Assembly: GCA_025200525.1 (NCBI GenBank)
Contig: CM045762.1
Location: forward strand, 74,955,217-75,019,216
Length of the DNA stretch: 64,000 nucleotides
DNA from: Camellia lanceoleosa
Lineage: Eukaryota; Streptophyta; Magnoliopsida; Ericales; Theaceae
Reading direction: 5' to 3'
Positions 42,824 through 53,706 of this stretch are shown here, in pieces. Each line of letters begins with the position of its first letter. Position 1 is the first letter of the stretch. The notes under the pieces are model-generated. The model made no database searches. It was not told the DNA's origin and was given only the letters and a program-made list of their open reading frames with translations. The translations under genes were made by a program, and so were the position numbers.

Positions 42824-44034
42824 AATGAGGTACACCAGTGTTTGCCACTAAGCCAATCCCATGATTCATTTCATTTTATTTGGTTTTCAATAACTTTTGC
42901 CTCTGAACATTTAATGAGATTGAAAGTCGCAATTGTATTACAAGTAATATATTTGAATACTAGGTGAGACACACCTATGGTACATGGTATGCATTTTGTG
43001 TTATTTTGGCTATTTTAATTTTGGATCATCATCTAAATAATTACTAAAATAATATATATATATATATATAATTCCTAAAATATGTATATCGTATTAATAA
43101 GTCCGGATATTTCTAAAATGGTATTGTCTCGTGTTCAACACTATATCGAACACTGACACGACACTCTTTAAACATTTCTCAATATGTAGACATACATGAA
43201 ATACATTATAAGTTTGAATAAAATACTTGAAATCTAGATAGCAAATGAAAATTTATGCCAATTATCCTCCTTTAAACTTTTAAAAGTATAATTTTTACTT
43301 AAATATTGATATATATGACATATAATAATTATTTGTCCTTATATTTGAAATATAATAATTATAAAATTATAAATTTTGTACGTGTCCCCTACTTGTTATG
43401 GCTACATTTTTTTAAAATTTTGTGTTAGTGTGTCCATCTTGTATTACATGTCCTTACTTATTAGGTCTTGTATCACTTTGTTGTTCGCAGAGTTTTAATT
43501 TTATCAATTTCATCCCTAAAACACTTTAGAGCCATGATAGAGATCCCCTCCAATCACCACCTCCACAACCCCCACAGACACGAGGCGGGTGGTGATTGGA
43601 GGAGCAGGAAAAAAAGAAAAAAGAAAAAGAAAATGTAACCAATGAGAAAGAGAGGGGGTCAAAGGGGGTGGGGGAAAAGGGGGCATGAATCATTTTTGAA
43701 CACTTTAAGCCTATGCTTCATCTTCTTCTTCTGTCTTTAGGGAAGAAACTAATAAAATTAAAAACTATGAAAATCAAGGAGACGTGAAAAATATACTTCA
43801 TAGAGCATAAATGTATTTTATTATCACCCAGTTAATGATTGTAGTGACCCATTTAAAATTGAATCAATGTGACTCAAATTAAAAACTTTAAGAACGAAAT
43901 TAACAAAATCAAAACCTTAAAAATCATAGTGACATGGACCCCATTTTTTAGATACATAGGTGCATTTCTATCTTGAATATTTTTATATCTATTCAATCAT
44001 TTTGACTTTAATCATATTTTCTTTCCACAAGATT
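42824..44034. other. intron of the F-box gene, AT-rich, no gene except a MITE
   Basis: Seen: a (TA)n run near 43050, sequence shared with 12.7-13.06 kb, and the 170-bp insertion at 43529-43698. Nothing else is coding. Confidence 0.6.
43529..43698. mobile_element. 170-bp insertion with 9-bp target duplication (Mutator-like MITE?)
   Basis: Seen: flanked by AACACTTTA at 43520-43528 and 43699-43707. The interior holds CCTCCAATCACCACC and its inverse GGTGGTGATTGGAGG about 30 bp apart, then a purine-rich tract. The duplicate region at 12.8 kb lacks the insertion, reading through as ...CATTATAAGTTATGCTTC. A 9-bp duplication suits Mutator-type elements, though long terminal repeats are not evident. 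Confidence 0.68.
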
Positions 44035-44340
44035 CTGAACTTTAATGGGGATGGGCGTATGTTGAGTACGAATGCATAAGCACAAAGCTGGGATGTAGAG
44101 TGGTGGGAATCAGCTCAATTTTTGTTTGTTAATGGATTGAAAGAAGAAGAGATAGAGCTCTCAGATGATGAGAATGAAGTCAAGTTAATTAAGTACTTGC
44201 TCAAACATGCCAAATCATTGGAGAGAATGACAATCTTTTATTCACCTCATGACATCTCCAGATCAGTGAAGATTATTAGTCAGAAATTAGAAGCTTTCAC
44301 CAAGGCTTCATCTGCTGGTATTTATTTTCATCCATGCTAA
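44035..44340 (+). pseudogene. F-box gene, last exon with FBD domain
   Basis: Seen: possible acceptor TTTCTTTCCACAAG (ends about 44033). One early frame break lies near 44080. Then an open stretch FVNGLKEEEIELSDDENEVKLIKYLLKHAKSLERMTIF ends at TAA 44338-44340 (first ten or so residues of this are the best-preserved start). Known: the FBD domain sits at the C-terminus of F-box/LRR proteins. The duplicate at 13.1 kb has more damage. Together with 27.2 and 38.3 kb it completes the expected domain order F-box, LRR, FBD. Confidence 0.75.
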
Positions 44341-44554
44341 ATTGCTTTTCTTTTTTTATTTTCTATGATCCCTTTATGAAATTATTTACTGTTAATTCTA
44401 CAATTAAGTTTTGTCAATAAGTTGGAAACAATAAAAAGAATTGTGATCATGATCATGGTTTTAAGTATCTTCATTTTGCTTCTTCGAAATCGATATACTT
44501 GGGTATACTGGTGGGAATGAAAATTATATGTGTATTGGTTGTTTTCAGTTACAT

Positions 44555-44640
44555 TTTTTTTATCAGCAAAGTAAAAATGCCATTAAAAATATAAAGTTAA
44601 AGGTACAAGTGATGAAAATGCATTGAGAGATTCAGATAGT
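44555..44640 (-). mobile_element. LINE tail stub
   Basis: Seen: T8 followed by ATCAGCAAAGTAAAAATGCC, like poly(T)-GATCAGCAAAAAAAGCAC in the LINE at 31116. It is absent from the duplicate near 14 kb. The right end is unclear. Confidence 0.45.
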
Positions 44641-45135
44641 GCAAACTCCCCTATTACTATAGCTTGCAACTTCACAACCAACCCCTCGGCCTCACAAGTT
44701 TTCAGATATATATTGATTCAATTTCATGAGTCAATTCACAAGTTGATACAATCATTTTATAGTTTTTTTGCTTGTTGCTTTATGAAATTGATACACTTGG
44801 ATATACTAGTGAGAATGAAGATTGTGTATTGGTTATTTTCAGATATATATCATTTTAGTTTCGCGAATCCGTTCACAACTTGATATAACCAGTTTATAGT
44901 TCATATGCTTTTTGCTTGTTAAAATTGATACACTTGGTATACTGGTGAGGATGAAAATTATGTGTATCAATTTTTTTCAAATATTACTAATTTAGTTTCA
45001 TGAGTTAGTTCACAACTTGAAATAACTGTTTCACAATTTATACAATCGGTTTGGTTGTTACAAAACTATCCTTTGTGGAAGATGGATTTACAAAATTCTA
45101 TTGTTTCACCTAATTGCCAATATGTATTGCTTAAT
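44641..45135. repeat. diverged tandem copies of a unit of about 150 bp downstream of the FBD exon
   Basis: Seen: the phrase GATACACTTGG(A)TATACT(A/G)GTGAG recurs near 44780 and 44927 with a third, older form near 44494 (GATATACTTGGGTATACTGG). Each is followed by a GTGTAT and TTTTC stretch. The 13.9-14.0 kb duplicate has one or two such units. Confidence 0.55.
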
Positions 45136-45159
45136 TAGGGTTGTTAAAAGAACCAAATT

Positions 45160-46842
45160 GCACCAATGGTGTGGAGCCTTATGTCTCAAAGATGAATTTC
45201 CAAGGCTATTCCAACTATCGAATGACAAGGAAGGTTTACTCAAAGAGTTTGTGGATGCCTCCTCTAATAATTGGTTGTTTTCCTTTAGAAGGTCTCTATT
45301 CGATTGAGAGAAAGAGAAGCTTCTTAGATTAATAGGCATCATTGCACCAACACCTGCACTCAATCTGCTGGTCCAAGATAGTGCTTCATGGTTAGCAGTT
45401 AAGCCCGGGCAATCTCTGGTATCTGTTCTCTACAATCAGACTAATCTCGCTTATGGTGGTAATGTCAGCTCTTACAGTTTGGTCTGGCTAAAATATCTAC
45501 CTCCCAAAGTGCAGTTCTTCGGTTGGCTCGCTTGGAAACAAAAGGTCAAGACTGCTGTGTTCTTGCAACGGATTGCTGTGCTGGATAGGGCTGCATCTAC
45601 TCCATGTATTTTTTACAAATCACAGCAGGAAACTATGGATCATGTGCTTCTCCACTGCCCTCTGGTGTGGAGAGTATGGACTAGGTTGCTGCAGTGGTGG
45701 GGGACTCTGTGGGTGACTCCAGGCTCTGTACAGGGAGTGCTGCAGTGGTGGGCAGGTCATCCCTGTAGGAAAAATGAATAGAGAATTTGGCGAGCATTAC
45801 CATTAGTCACCCTTTGGTCATTATGGAAGCTCAGAAATGAACATCTATTTCAAGATTCACAACAAGACATGCACGAGTTGCAGGAGCTTATAATCATAAG
45901 GTTAGCTATTTGGCTTAAGGCCTCTTCCAAGGATCTTTCATTCTCCATAAATGATTTCCTCTATAACATCTCGAGCATTAGGAAGTTATCTGTTGATGGG
46001 TATGATTTTGTTGTACTCAGTTTCTCTGATGGGTGTGATTTTGATGGGCCATTATCTGTTTTTCTGATTCTTTACTCAGCAGTGGTGTCTGTTGGTTTGT
46101 TCCCCCCCAGTGGGATTGGTCTGCTTCAGTGGGATTGGTCTAGTGGGTTGCTGTTCTGTCCACAGTGGAGTTGGACTCAGTTCTGTATCTCTTTTGATTT
46201 TCACACCAGTCTTCTTGCTGCTTCATAGTTCTGGGGTCTGCTTCTCCTTTGTTGAGGACTGCTACTGGTTCTGAGGAGGTGAAATATTGTATCAGAAATG
46301 GAGAATGACTAAAGGGCTGCAGTAGTGTATCAGCTGGTTCTGAGGAGGTTCAAGGCTGAATTGTGCTGGTTTCTTCTCTGGTTGAAGGCATTGCAGGTTC
46401 AAGGCTGATGGTTGGGTGCTGCTGTCAAATGTATGCTGCTTGGGTGCTCTGTGATGGAAGGATGTGATCTGATCTGATCTACTGCTAAACTGCTGCTGCA
46501 TGTCTAATTTAGTTTTTGCTATGTTTTTTGGTCTTCAGACAGAGCATCTCTGTTTTTGCACCAGTGTTGTTGTGTTGCTGTCTCCAATTCCTCATGGATG
46601 CTTTCTGATGGAAGGGTGTGATTTAGTGTTGTGGAGCTCACAAATGAACTACTGCTGCATGTCTACTAGGTGGTTGCTGTGCTGCTGTTTCTTTGCTTTG
46701 ATCTTTTGTTGGTCTCTCACCAACTAGGAGGTTGGAGCTTAATCTATCTCCAAGCTCCTCTTTATTAACGTTGTCTATTATATGTAATCTATATGTGGTT
46801 CATCAACAAAGTTTCTTTTGCCGTTCAAAAAAAAAAAAAAAA
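45160..46842 (+). mobile_element. 5'-truncated LINE, 1.7 kb
   Basis: Seen: target duplication AACCAAATT (45151-45159 and 46843-46851), tail of about 16 A, and the 3' end GAGGTTGGAGC...CTCCAAGCTCCTCTTTATT shared with the LINE at 48.8-54.3 kb. It contains only the C-terminal part of ORF2 and an 0.85-kb 3' region. Confidence 0.9.
45165..45995 (+). pseudogene. LINE ORF2 C-terminal zinc-binding part
   Basis: Seen: WCGALCLKDEFPRLFQLS, then LPPKVQFFGWLAWKQKVKT and the histidine/cysteine-rich end (TPCIFYKSQQETMDHVLLHCPLVW), LVTLWSLWKLRNEHLF and ASSKDLSFSINDFL. This is the RT-associated zinc-binding region of plant LINEs. Stops at 45306-45308 and 45779-45781 and a possible frameshift near 45140 break it. 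There is no endonuclease or RT, so it is inert. Confidence 0.8.
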
Positions 46843-47128
46843 AACCAAATTACTCGAACTCGATTCGTGTTCGGCTTGTTAAAAGCTCATTCGAGACTAA
46901 CTCGTTATATAAACAATTCAAACTTGAACACAATTTTAAACCCATTAAATTTTTAAACAGCTTGGACAACCAATTACTTGGCTTGATAAGCTTATATATC
47001 CATAAAAAAAATCAAGTTACTCGAGCTTAACTTGTTATGTAAACAAGTCAAGTTTGAACATAATTTTAAGCTTGTTAATCAAATTTGAATAATTTACTGC
47101 TCAGCTTATTGTCAGCCCTATGCTTAAT

Positions 47129-48800
47129 ATTGTCAATTTCATTATACGAGGATGGATATCTCTTCAAAAATAAAGACAAGGCTATGTGAAATCCTACACC
47201 TTGCTTTATCAAAAATCTCACGCATTGTTTTACTCTTGGCAAGCCAAAATTGCAAATATGACCATCAAAATCAAGTAAAAGTTGAATGTCCCAAATGTGA
47301 TAATATGTAATGTCGAATGTGGGTATATTAATATACAAATTAAACGAAGATTAATTCATAAGCAATTGCTTTATAATCAAAAGTACAAAGAAACATGGAG
47401 CCATTATGCCATAGAATCCAAAAATCCATCTATAATCACAAGTATGAATAAGGAAAACATGAAGGCAGTGCATAGAAAGTACTCCACATTGTAGTTGCAT
47501 TAGCATGAGTTCCTCTTGCATGTGTTTTATGTTTGTTCTTTTTTGTTTTGATTTGTTTTTTATTTTTATTTTTTTATTAGTATTTTTTTTTTTTTTTTTG
47601 ATAACTGGGTGTATGGACCAATTTGTGCACAACTTGATTAATTCTGGAGCCTTGGAGTTAATAACCGGGAAAATCTCAAGTGACTCATTAAGGTGACTCG
47701 AATTCGAGATTTTAAATCTTTTACTCAAGTTTTTATTGCTTGGGTTTTATGTTTGTGTTGTTTGATGGGGACTTACAATTAAACACATGCTTGAAATATT
47801 GAAGTAATGAATTTATCATTGACATTATTTATTGCTTGAAGAATTAAAAACAAAGGGATTGGAGATTTCTTTATTTATTGCCATAGTGTTCTTGTGGTAT
47901 AAATACAGTCGTTTATAAACAAAGGCACCAAACAACATAAATAAGGCACAGTTCATTAATTTTGCATTTGGAAGTAGATGTTAATGCATGTAAGTACCAA
48001 CACCCACTTATCATATCATTCTATTAATAAAAGCAGTCTCCATGAATTGCCACATAGAATTAAGTAGATATTGTTAGGTGAAAATTTTAATACAAAAATG
48101 TAATGAACATATATACAAGAGGAGCCATCAAGCAATAATTGTAACCACACCAGATCACAGCTCCTTGGAGCTAACAACAGAAAATTGGTTTTCCACACAG
48201 AAAAATAAATCCAAAAGAATTCCAACCACTATTACCCTTATTGCAATGTTGTTAATATTGTACCGAATAGGGTAGTACCAATTTCATTGTTGGTACCATA
48301 TTGATCAGTGCATTTCAACATACTAGTTTGAATTTATGGTATAACTAGATTTAGAAGTCTTCAAATAAAAAATTTTAAAAATTAACATCAGTTACTTATT
48401 GGGAAAATTCAATACTACAAGTGCTCAGTTATGAGACTTTCGTTACATTTGTGATGAATTTGATCATGAAAGTATGCTGGTTGGTTATGAGACTTTTGCC
48501 ATTTTTTTTTATTTTTTTTTTTGGTTATGATCCAAATTAGTTTTGTTACGAGATTTTGTGGTATTCTGTTATGAATCAAAGTGATCTTAGTTATAAAATT
48601 TTGTGATGTTTTATTATGAATTAAAGTGAGCTTGGTTGTAAGTGACTTGTGATTTTTTTTTTAAATTTTTTTTATTTTATATATATATATATAAACCAAT
48701 TTAGTTTTGTCATAGTCCAAATTAATGGAAATTATGAAATTGTGACTGAAATTTTAATTGCATAAAATATGTCCTTTTAAGAGTGTATATCAATACATTC
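47129..48800. other. AT-rich intergenic DNA, no gene seen
   Basis: Seen: T-tracts near 47580-47600 and 48505-48525 and a (TA)n run near 48679-48693. The small ORFs have no recognisable content. Confidence 0.6.
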
Positions 48801-48840
48801 ATGCTTACTAACCATACTTCATCAATTTTTATCATACGAT

Positions 48841-49260
48841 ATGCAGCCTCATGCAGGAATATCTACTATTGGGCCGAATGTTTTAAGTATACATGATCAA
48901 GGCCAAATTAAGACATCTTCTTTCTCCCTCAATCATCTACGGAACACCAGGAAACCAGGGAGGAAAAAGGCACAGATGGAGGGCTTCTCCCGTTTTGCTT
49001 GTCTTTCGGCCATTAGTAGGAACAACTCCAAATCAGTTATCTTCAGACCAGCTGTTGCTGTCCTAGCTCAATCTGATCTTTCCGAAGGATGCTCCAACCA
49101 CCGTAGCTTTCTTCTCAACGAAGCAGAGGCCACTGTCCAGTTGGGGCAAAAGCTGGGAATTAATTTTCAAGGGAAAGAAAATGTGGTGTTGCACAAGATC
49201 AAAGATTTGGAACTCCAGGACAAAGCAAGAATTATCAAGGAGGGTAAGGCTAAGATGTAA
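48841..49260 (+). pseudogene. LINE ORF1, C-terminal remnant
   Basis: Seen: an open frame whose end (NEAEATVQLGQKLGINFQGKE, then DLELQDKARIIKEGK) parallels the end of ORF1 in the minus-strand LINE. The N-terminal RNA-binding half is missing because the copy is 5'-truncated. It lies 44 bases upstream of the ORF2 start. Confidence 0.7.
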
Positions 49261-49303
49261 GTGCAGTAGCTCGGGGATGTTCAGAGTATATATTTGTCTC
49301 TTT

Positions 49304-52300
49304 ATGAAGCTTTTATCCTGGAATGTTAGAGGTATTGGTAAATCTGAGAAGAGGGGTAGAATAAAGAAGCTCCTAAAGGATAGGCACATTGATGTGGTAT
49401 TCTTTCAACAAACGAAGAAGGTAGTAGTATCAGAGGCTGTGGCAAGGGGGCTATGGGGTAATAGGAATATGGAATTCTTATCTGTGGACCCTGAAGGCTC
49501 AGCAGGTGGGCTCCTGTGCATCTGGGATCCAGGTGTGTTTCAATTATCTGGTAGCTGCTGTAACAGGAGGTTTATCTTACTCTCAGGTACATTGTATAAT
49601 TCTTTTCATTGCGTTTTACTTAACATTTATGCCCCCAATGAGGTCAGCAGCAGATCCACTTTTTGGAATGCTCTTCTCAACCTCAAAATTCATTTTCCTC
49701 TTCCTTGGTGCGTGGGAGGGGACTTTAATGAGATAAGACATATGGGAGAGAGAGTGGGATGTTCCCAGAGAGACAGGGGTGTGAAACACCTAAATGAATT
49801 TATAGATGCCTGCGAACTGAGTGACCTCCCACTCTATGGTAGAAAATATACTTGGTGTAATACTCAGGATGCTCAGAAATGGAGCAGAATTGATAGGGAC
49901 TTGCTTAGCCCAGAATGGCTAATCCACTTTAACATGAAGCTGTGGGGTTTGCCTAGGCTCATATCTGATCACTGCCCTTTATTGCTGATGGAAGATGACA
50001 GAGATTGGGGCCCCAAACCGTTCTGGTTTATCAATGCTTGGACCCTACACCCTAGCTTCTCCAATTTCTTTACTACTTGTTGGCAGAATTCGAACTTTGT
50101 GGGTTGGGCTGGGTACAGAATCCTTCAAAAACTCAAGCATTTAAAATTGAAACTGAAGATTTGGAATTCAGAAGTGTTTGGTAATGTCTCCTCTAAGCTC
50201 AAGGCTGCTAAAGATGAATTGCATGCAATAGATATCACTGCAGAGTCCAGAGAGCTACTTGATTCAGAAAAGGGCAGGCGAAGGGAGGTTAGAGGTGAAG
50301 TGTGGAATCTATATAGGAGGGTTGAATGGTTATGGCATCAGAAATCCAAATTATCATGGTCACTGCAGGGGGATAAAAACACTCGATTTTTTCATGTCTT
50401 TGCAAGTTCTAGACAAAGTAGAAATATGATCAACTCCATCCCAATTAATGCAGTGCCCTGTGAAGATCCTAGCAGAGTCAAGCAAGAGGTGCTCCGTCAC
50501 TTCAGTCATCAATTCATGGAAAATTGGACGAGTAGGCCTGTGTTGGTGGGGGATTTCAAAACAATTGAGGGAAGCCCTATATCTATTCACCTGGTATCTA
50601 ATTTTACGGAAGCTGAGGTTTTGGCTGCCATCAAAGAGAGTAGTGGTAACAAAGCTCCGGTCCCGGATGGATTTAACTTGTTGTGCTACCAGAAATTTTG
50701 GAAACTTATGAAGCTAGAGATCATGCAATTTTTCAGAGATTTCCACAGAAACAGCAAGCTCACCTATGGCATCAACAGCTCTTTCATTACCCTCATCCCC
50801 AAAATTGCCAACCCCATCAAGCTGACTGATTATAGACCCATCAGCTTGGTCAATTCACTCTACAAAATTTTGGCAAAAGTTCTTGTACATAGGATGAAGC
50901 CAGTGATGCCATTAATTATTGGAGAGGCTCAAACAGCTTTTATTGGTGATCGGAATGTCATTGATGGGGTGTTCATTGCCAATGAACTAGTTGATGATTG
51001 GAAGAAATCCAAACGGAAAGGACTAATTATCAAGTTGGATTTCGAGAAAGCATTTGACTCTGTAAATTGGGAATTCTTATTCTCCCTGATGTCCAGCTTT
51101 GGGTTTGGCTCTAAGTGGATCTCTTGGATAAAAGCCTGTGTATCTACAGCCCGGGTCTCCATTTTAGTGAATGGATCACCAACTAACGAGTTCTCTCCAC
51201 ATAGAGGCCTTCGGCAAGGGGATCTGTTGTCACCTTTCCTATTCAACATTGTGGCTGAAGGGCTCAACATTCTCATTACTAGAGCAATTAATCTTGGCAT
51301 ACTTAAAGGAGTATTGGTTGGAGCAAATAAGGTCCTCCTATCCCATCTACAATTCGCTGATGATTCTATCCTCTCTTGTGAAGCAGACTTGGATCAGGTG
51401 GTTATAATCAAAAGAATCCTCAGGTGCTTTGAAGTACTATCTGGGCTTAAGATCAATTATCACAAAAGTGCTGTTTGTGGAGTGGGCGTGGTGGAAGAGT
51501 CACTGCACTCCTTTGCACACCTCTTGAATTGCAAAGTGCTTGACTTACCTATGAAATTTTTGGGGCTACCTCCAGGAGCCAACCCTGGTAGGAAATCAAC
51601 TTGGAAGCCTGTATTGGACTCTGTCAAAGTAAGACTCTCAGGATGGGCGAGGAAAATGCTATCTTTTGCTGGAAGATTAACTCTGATCAAATCCGTACTT
51701 TCGAGCTTACCGGTGTACTATCTCTCTCTTTTTAGAATGCCTGAAGGTGTGGCTCGTGACTTTGAGAAATTAGAGGCTGCATTCTTGTGGGCTGGTTCAG
51801 AATTCAAAAAGAAAATTCATTTGGTCAAATGGCTAGGGATGTTAACTCTTGCCTGCTTCCCAAGTGGTGGTGGAAATTTGGTACTCAAACCAATGCTCTT
51901 TGGAGGCAAGTTATTTGCAGTAAATATAAGATAGAGGTTGACAGCTGGTTTCCTCCAATGAAATCTTCCTACAAACACTCCAGGGTCTAGAAGGATATCA
52001 TGTTTATAGGAGTTCAGAGTAGAATCATTTTTAACTACTTCTTGGATAATTGCATAATTAAGGTGGGTGATGGCCACAGGATAAAATTTTGGCATGATAA
52101 GTGGTGTGGGGCTGCCTCACTTAAGCACAAGTTTCCTAATCTTTTCGCCCTCTCTACTGCCAAATCTGGTTCCCTCCACTTTTTTTGTGCATTGAAATCT
52201 AGCTCCAATGGTTGGAATTTTTGTATAGAAGACCATTGTATGCTTGGGAGCTAGCGGATGAAGCTAGACTGTCCGATTTGTTATCCCCTGCCCCTTCTCT

Positions 52301-52940
52301 AAGACTTGAGTGTGTTGACAGTCTGGTTTGGGAGGCTGCAGCATCTCGTTCTGGTATGTTCATTGTTTCCTCCTTATACTCCTTTAGCTCTTCTCTTCTT
52401 GGGCCGCCACTAGTTCTTAGCAAGTTTGTCTGGAATCACTCCCTACCCCCAAAAGTTTTATTTTTTGGTTGGTTGGCTTGGAAAAATAGAATCAAATCTT
52501 CAGAACTCCTTCATAATATTGGCATTCTAGGACCTGGCATTTCCACCTCTTGCATTTTCAGCAATTCTGCTTCAGAATCGGCTCAGCATTTGTTGCTTCA
52601 TTGTCCCTTCTCTTGGACCATTTGGTCCTCTGTGCTTCAAGATTGGGGTATTCAATGGTGCATTCCTCCATCTATTTCAGATCTGTTCTCTTGGTGGATG
52701 GGGATGAATTTTAAGTCTTTTCTCAGGAAATTTTGGAGAGCCACTCCCCTTGTTGTCTTCTGGTCCCTTTGGAAACACAGAAACGATTGTGCTTTCTCTG
52801 GTGCCTCTCCTAACTCAGCTGATCTGTGGGACCTCATAAAAGTTAGACTAGCTTTTTGGCTTAAAGCCTCCCTTAGGGGCTTCCCACACTCTATTAATGA
52901 TATTGTTCTGAATTGGAGTCATATAAGGGGCTGCCCCTGA
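49304..52940 (+). pseudogene. LINE ORF2: endonuclease, reverse transcriptase, zinc-binding end
   Basis: Seen: start ATG 49304 (MKLLSWNVRGIGKSEKRG). It is open to 51934, which covers endonuclease (GGDFNEIRHMGERVGCSQRD, LISDHCPLLL) and RT (YRPISLVNSLYKILAKVL, IKLDFEKAFDSVNWEFL, GLRQGDLLSPFLF, LQFADDSILS with both Asp). The endonuclease motif reads FFQQTKK where relatives have LQETK, so the catalytic Glu is Gln. After FKKKIHLVKW the frame shifts. It goes on as SCLLPKWWWKFGTQ, VGDGHRIKFWHDKWCG, and finally the zinc-binding part ending at 52940 (WSHIRGCP). Stops lie at 51988-51990 and 52252-52254. Confidence 0.87.
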
Positions 52941-53439
52941 TTCTCTCCTACCTGCCAGTGTTCTGAATTGCATCAGGAGTGTGGTTGATGGTTGGTTATT
53001 GTTTTGACTGTGTTCACTGCTGTATGGGATCACTTTTGCTTCTGAAATGGGTAGGCAGGATAATTAATTCCTCACCATAATGGAAGGCTGAATATTTCTG
53101 CTTCTGAATACTTCTGCTTCTGGTTCTGCATTTCTCTGGATTGCAATTGGTCTGAATTGTCGCTCTGAATGGATCAGATTTGTATATTATTTTTGTTTTG
53201 AAGTCCCAAGGGCTCTGTCTGCTGCTGATATGAGATTGCCTCTCCCACTGTGCTAGAATGCCTTTGTCTTGGTTGATTCTGCTGATGTGTTTCTTCCTCT
53301 GGCAATGCTAGTGTTCTGCAATTTTAGAATGCCTCTGTCATGCTATGTGATTCTGCTGATATGATTTGCTTTTGGAGGTCGGGGCTGCTTTGGTCTGCAA
53401 TTTCCCTTAGCTGGAGTTCTGGTTCTTTATTTTCATCAG

Positions 53440-53565
53440 ATGAAAGGTCTAGTTAGAGCCTACTTTGTGGAAGCAAACTGGTTTAACACCAAGTATATGC
53501 TTACATTTGAGGAGTTCTTAAGCATTTCTGTGCTGAGTGTTATGCTTTGGTGCTTGGTGGGTGAT
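53440..53565 (+). pseudogene. captured terpene-synthase exon fragment inside the LINE 3' region
   Basis: Seen: after TTTTCATCAG (a good acceptor) the sequence reads MKGLVRAYFVEANWFNTKYM then LTFEEFLS. This resembles the conserved plant terpene synthase segment of the form M-(K)-x-(L/V)-VRxYxxEAxWF-x-x-x-Y-x-PT-x-EEY. After about 30 residues the match continues in another frame ([10 protein letters not shown]). Known: in TPS genes this segment forms a small exon of about 139 nt in the C-terminal (catalytic) domain. The fragment alone has no function. Identity rests on motif memory only, without a search. Confidence 0.68.
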
Positions 53566-53572
53566 CTGCAAG

Positions 53573-53706
53573 GTTAAGATGAGGAGAAAACTTAGAGAGC
53601 CAAGGTTTTGTTTTCAGACAAGAAGTGAGGTGGTGGATGTGCTTGATGATGGTTACAAATGGAGGAAATATGGCCAGAAAGTTGTTAAGAATAGCCTTCA
53701 TCCAAG
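53573..53706 (+). pseudogene. captured WRKY12/13-like exon inside the LINE 3' region
   Basis: Seen: 134 bases reading [14 protein letters not shown], a short variable part with one extra Val (SEVVDVL), then [16 protein letters not shown] and SLHPR. It is preceded by TCTGCAAG and ends AAG|GTTCAG exactly at the Arg where group II WRKY genes have their conserved intron. The DNA-contacting WRKYGQK motif is present, but the C2H2 zinc ligands, normally in the next exon, are not. So it looks like one clean exon, cut at splice sites, placed in LINE sequence. An extra GTG codon suggests slippage. Known: WRKY12/13 act in stem and flowering control, but this piece cannot. Confidence 0.88.

Larger units (their letters stand above)
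45136..47120. mobile_element. hAT-type MITE (about 293 bp), split by a LINE
   Basis: Seen: ends TAGGGTTGTTAA and (reverse strand) TAGGGCTGACAA, flanked by the 8-bp duplication TGCTTAAT at 45128-45135 and 47121-47128. The interior after the LINE (46852-47110) is a diverged direct repeat with TTACTCGA(A/G)CT and TTTGAACA(C/T)AATTTTAA. Known: 8-bp duplications and TAGGG ends are typical of hAT elements. The LINE at 45160-46842 lies 24 bp inside it. Confidence 0.82.

Noticed and set aside
48780..48860. Target duplication of the 48.8-54.3 kb LINE (ATACAT)
   Set aside because: Only six bases match the sequence after the poly(A) tail, which is too weak to fix the 5' edge.
49181..51934. Functional LINE protein of 917 residues
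   Set aside because: The ATG at 49181 is not the real start (49304 is). The zinc-binding end is frameshifted, and the endonuclease Glu is Gln.
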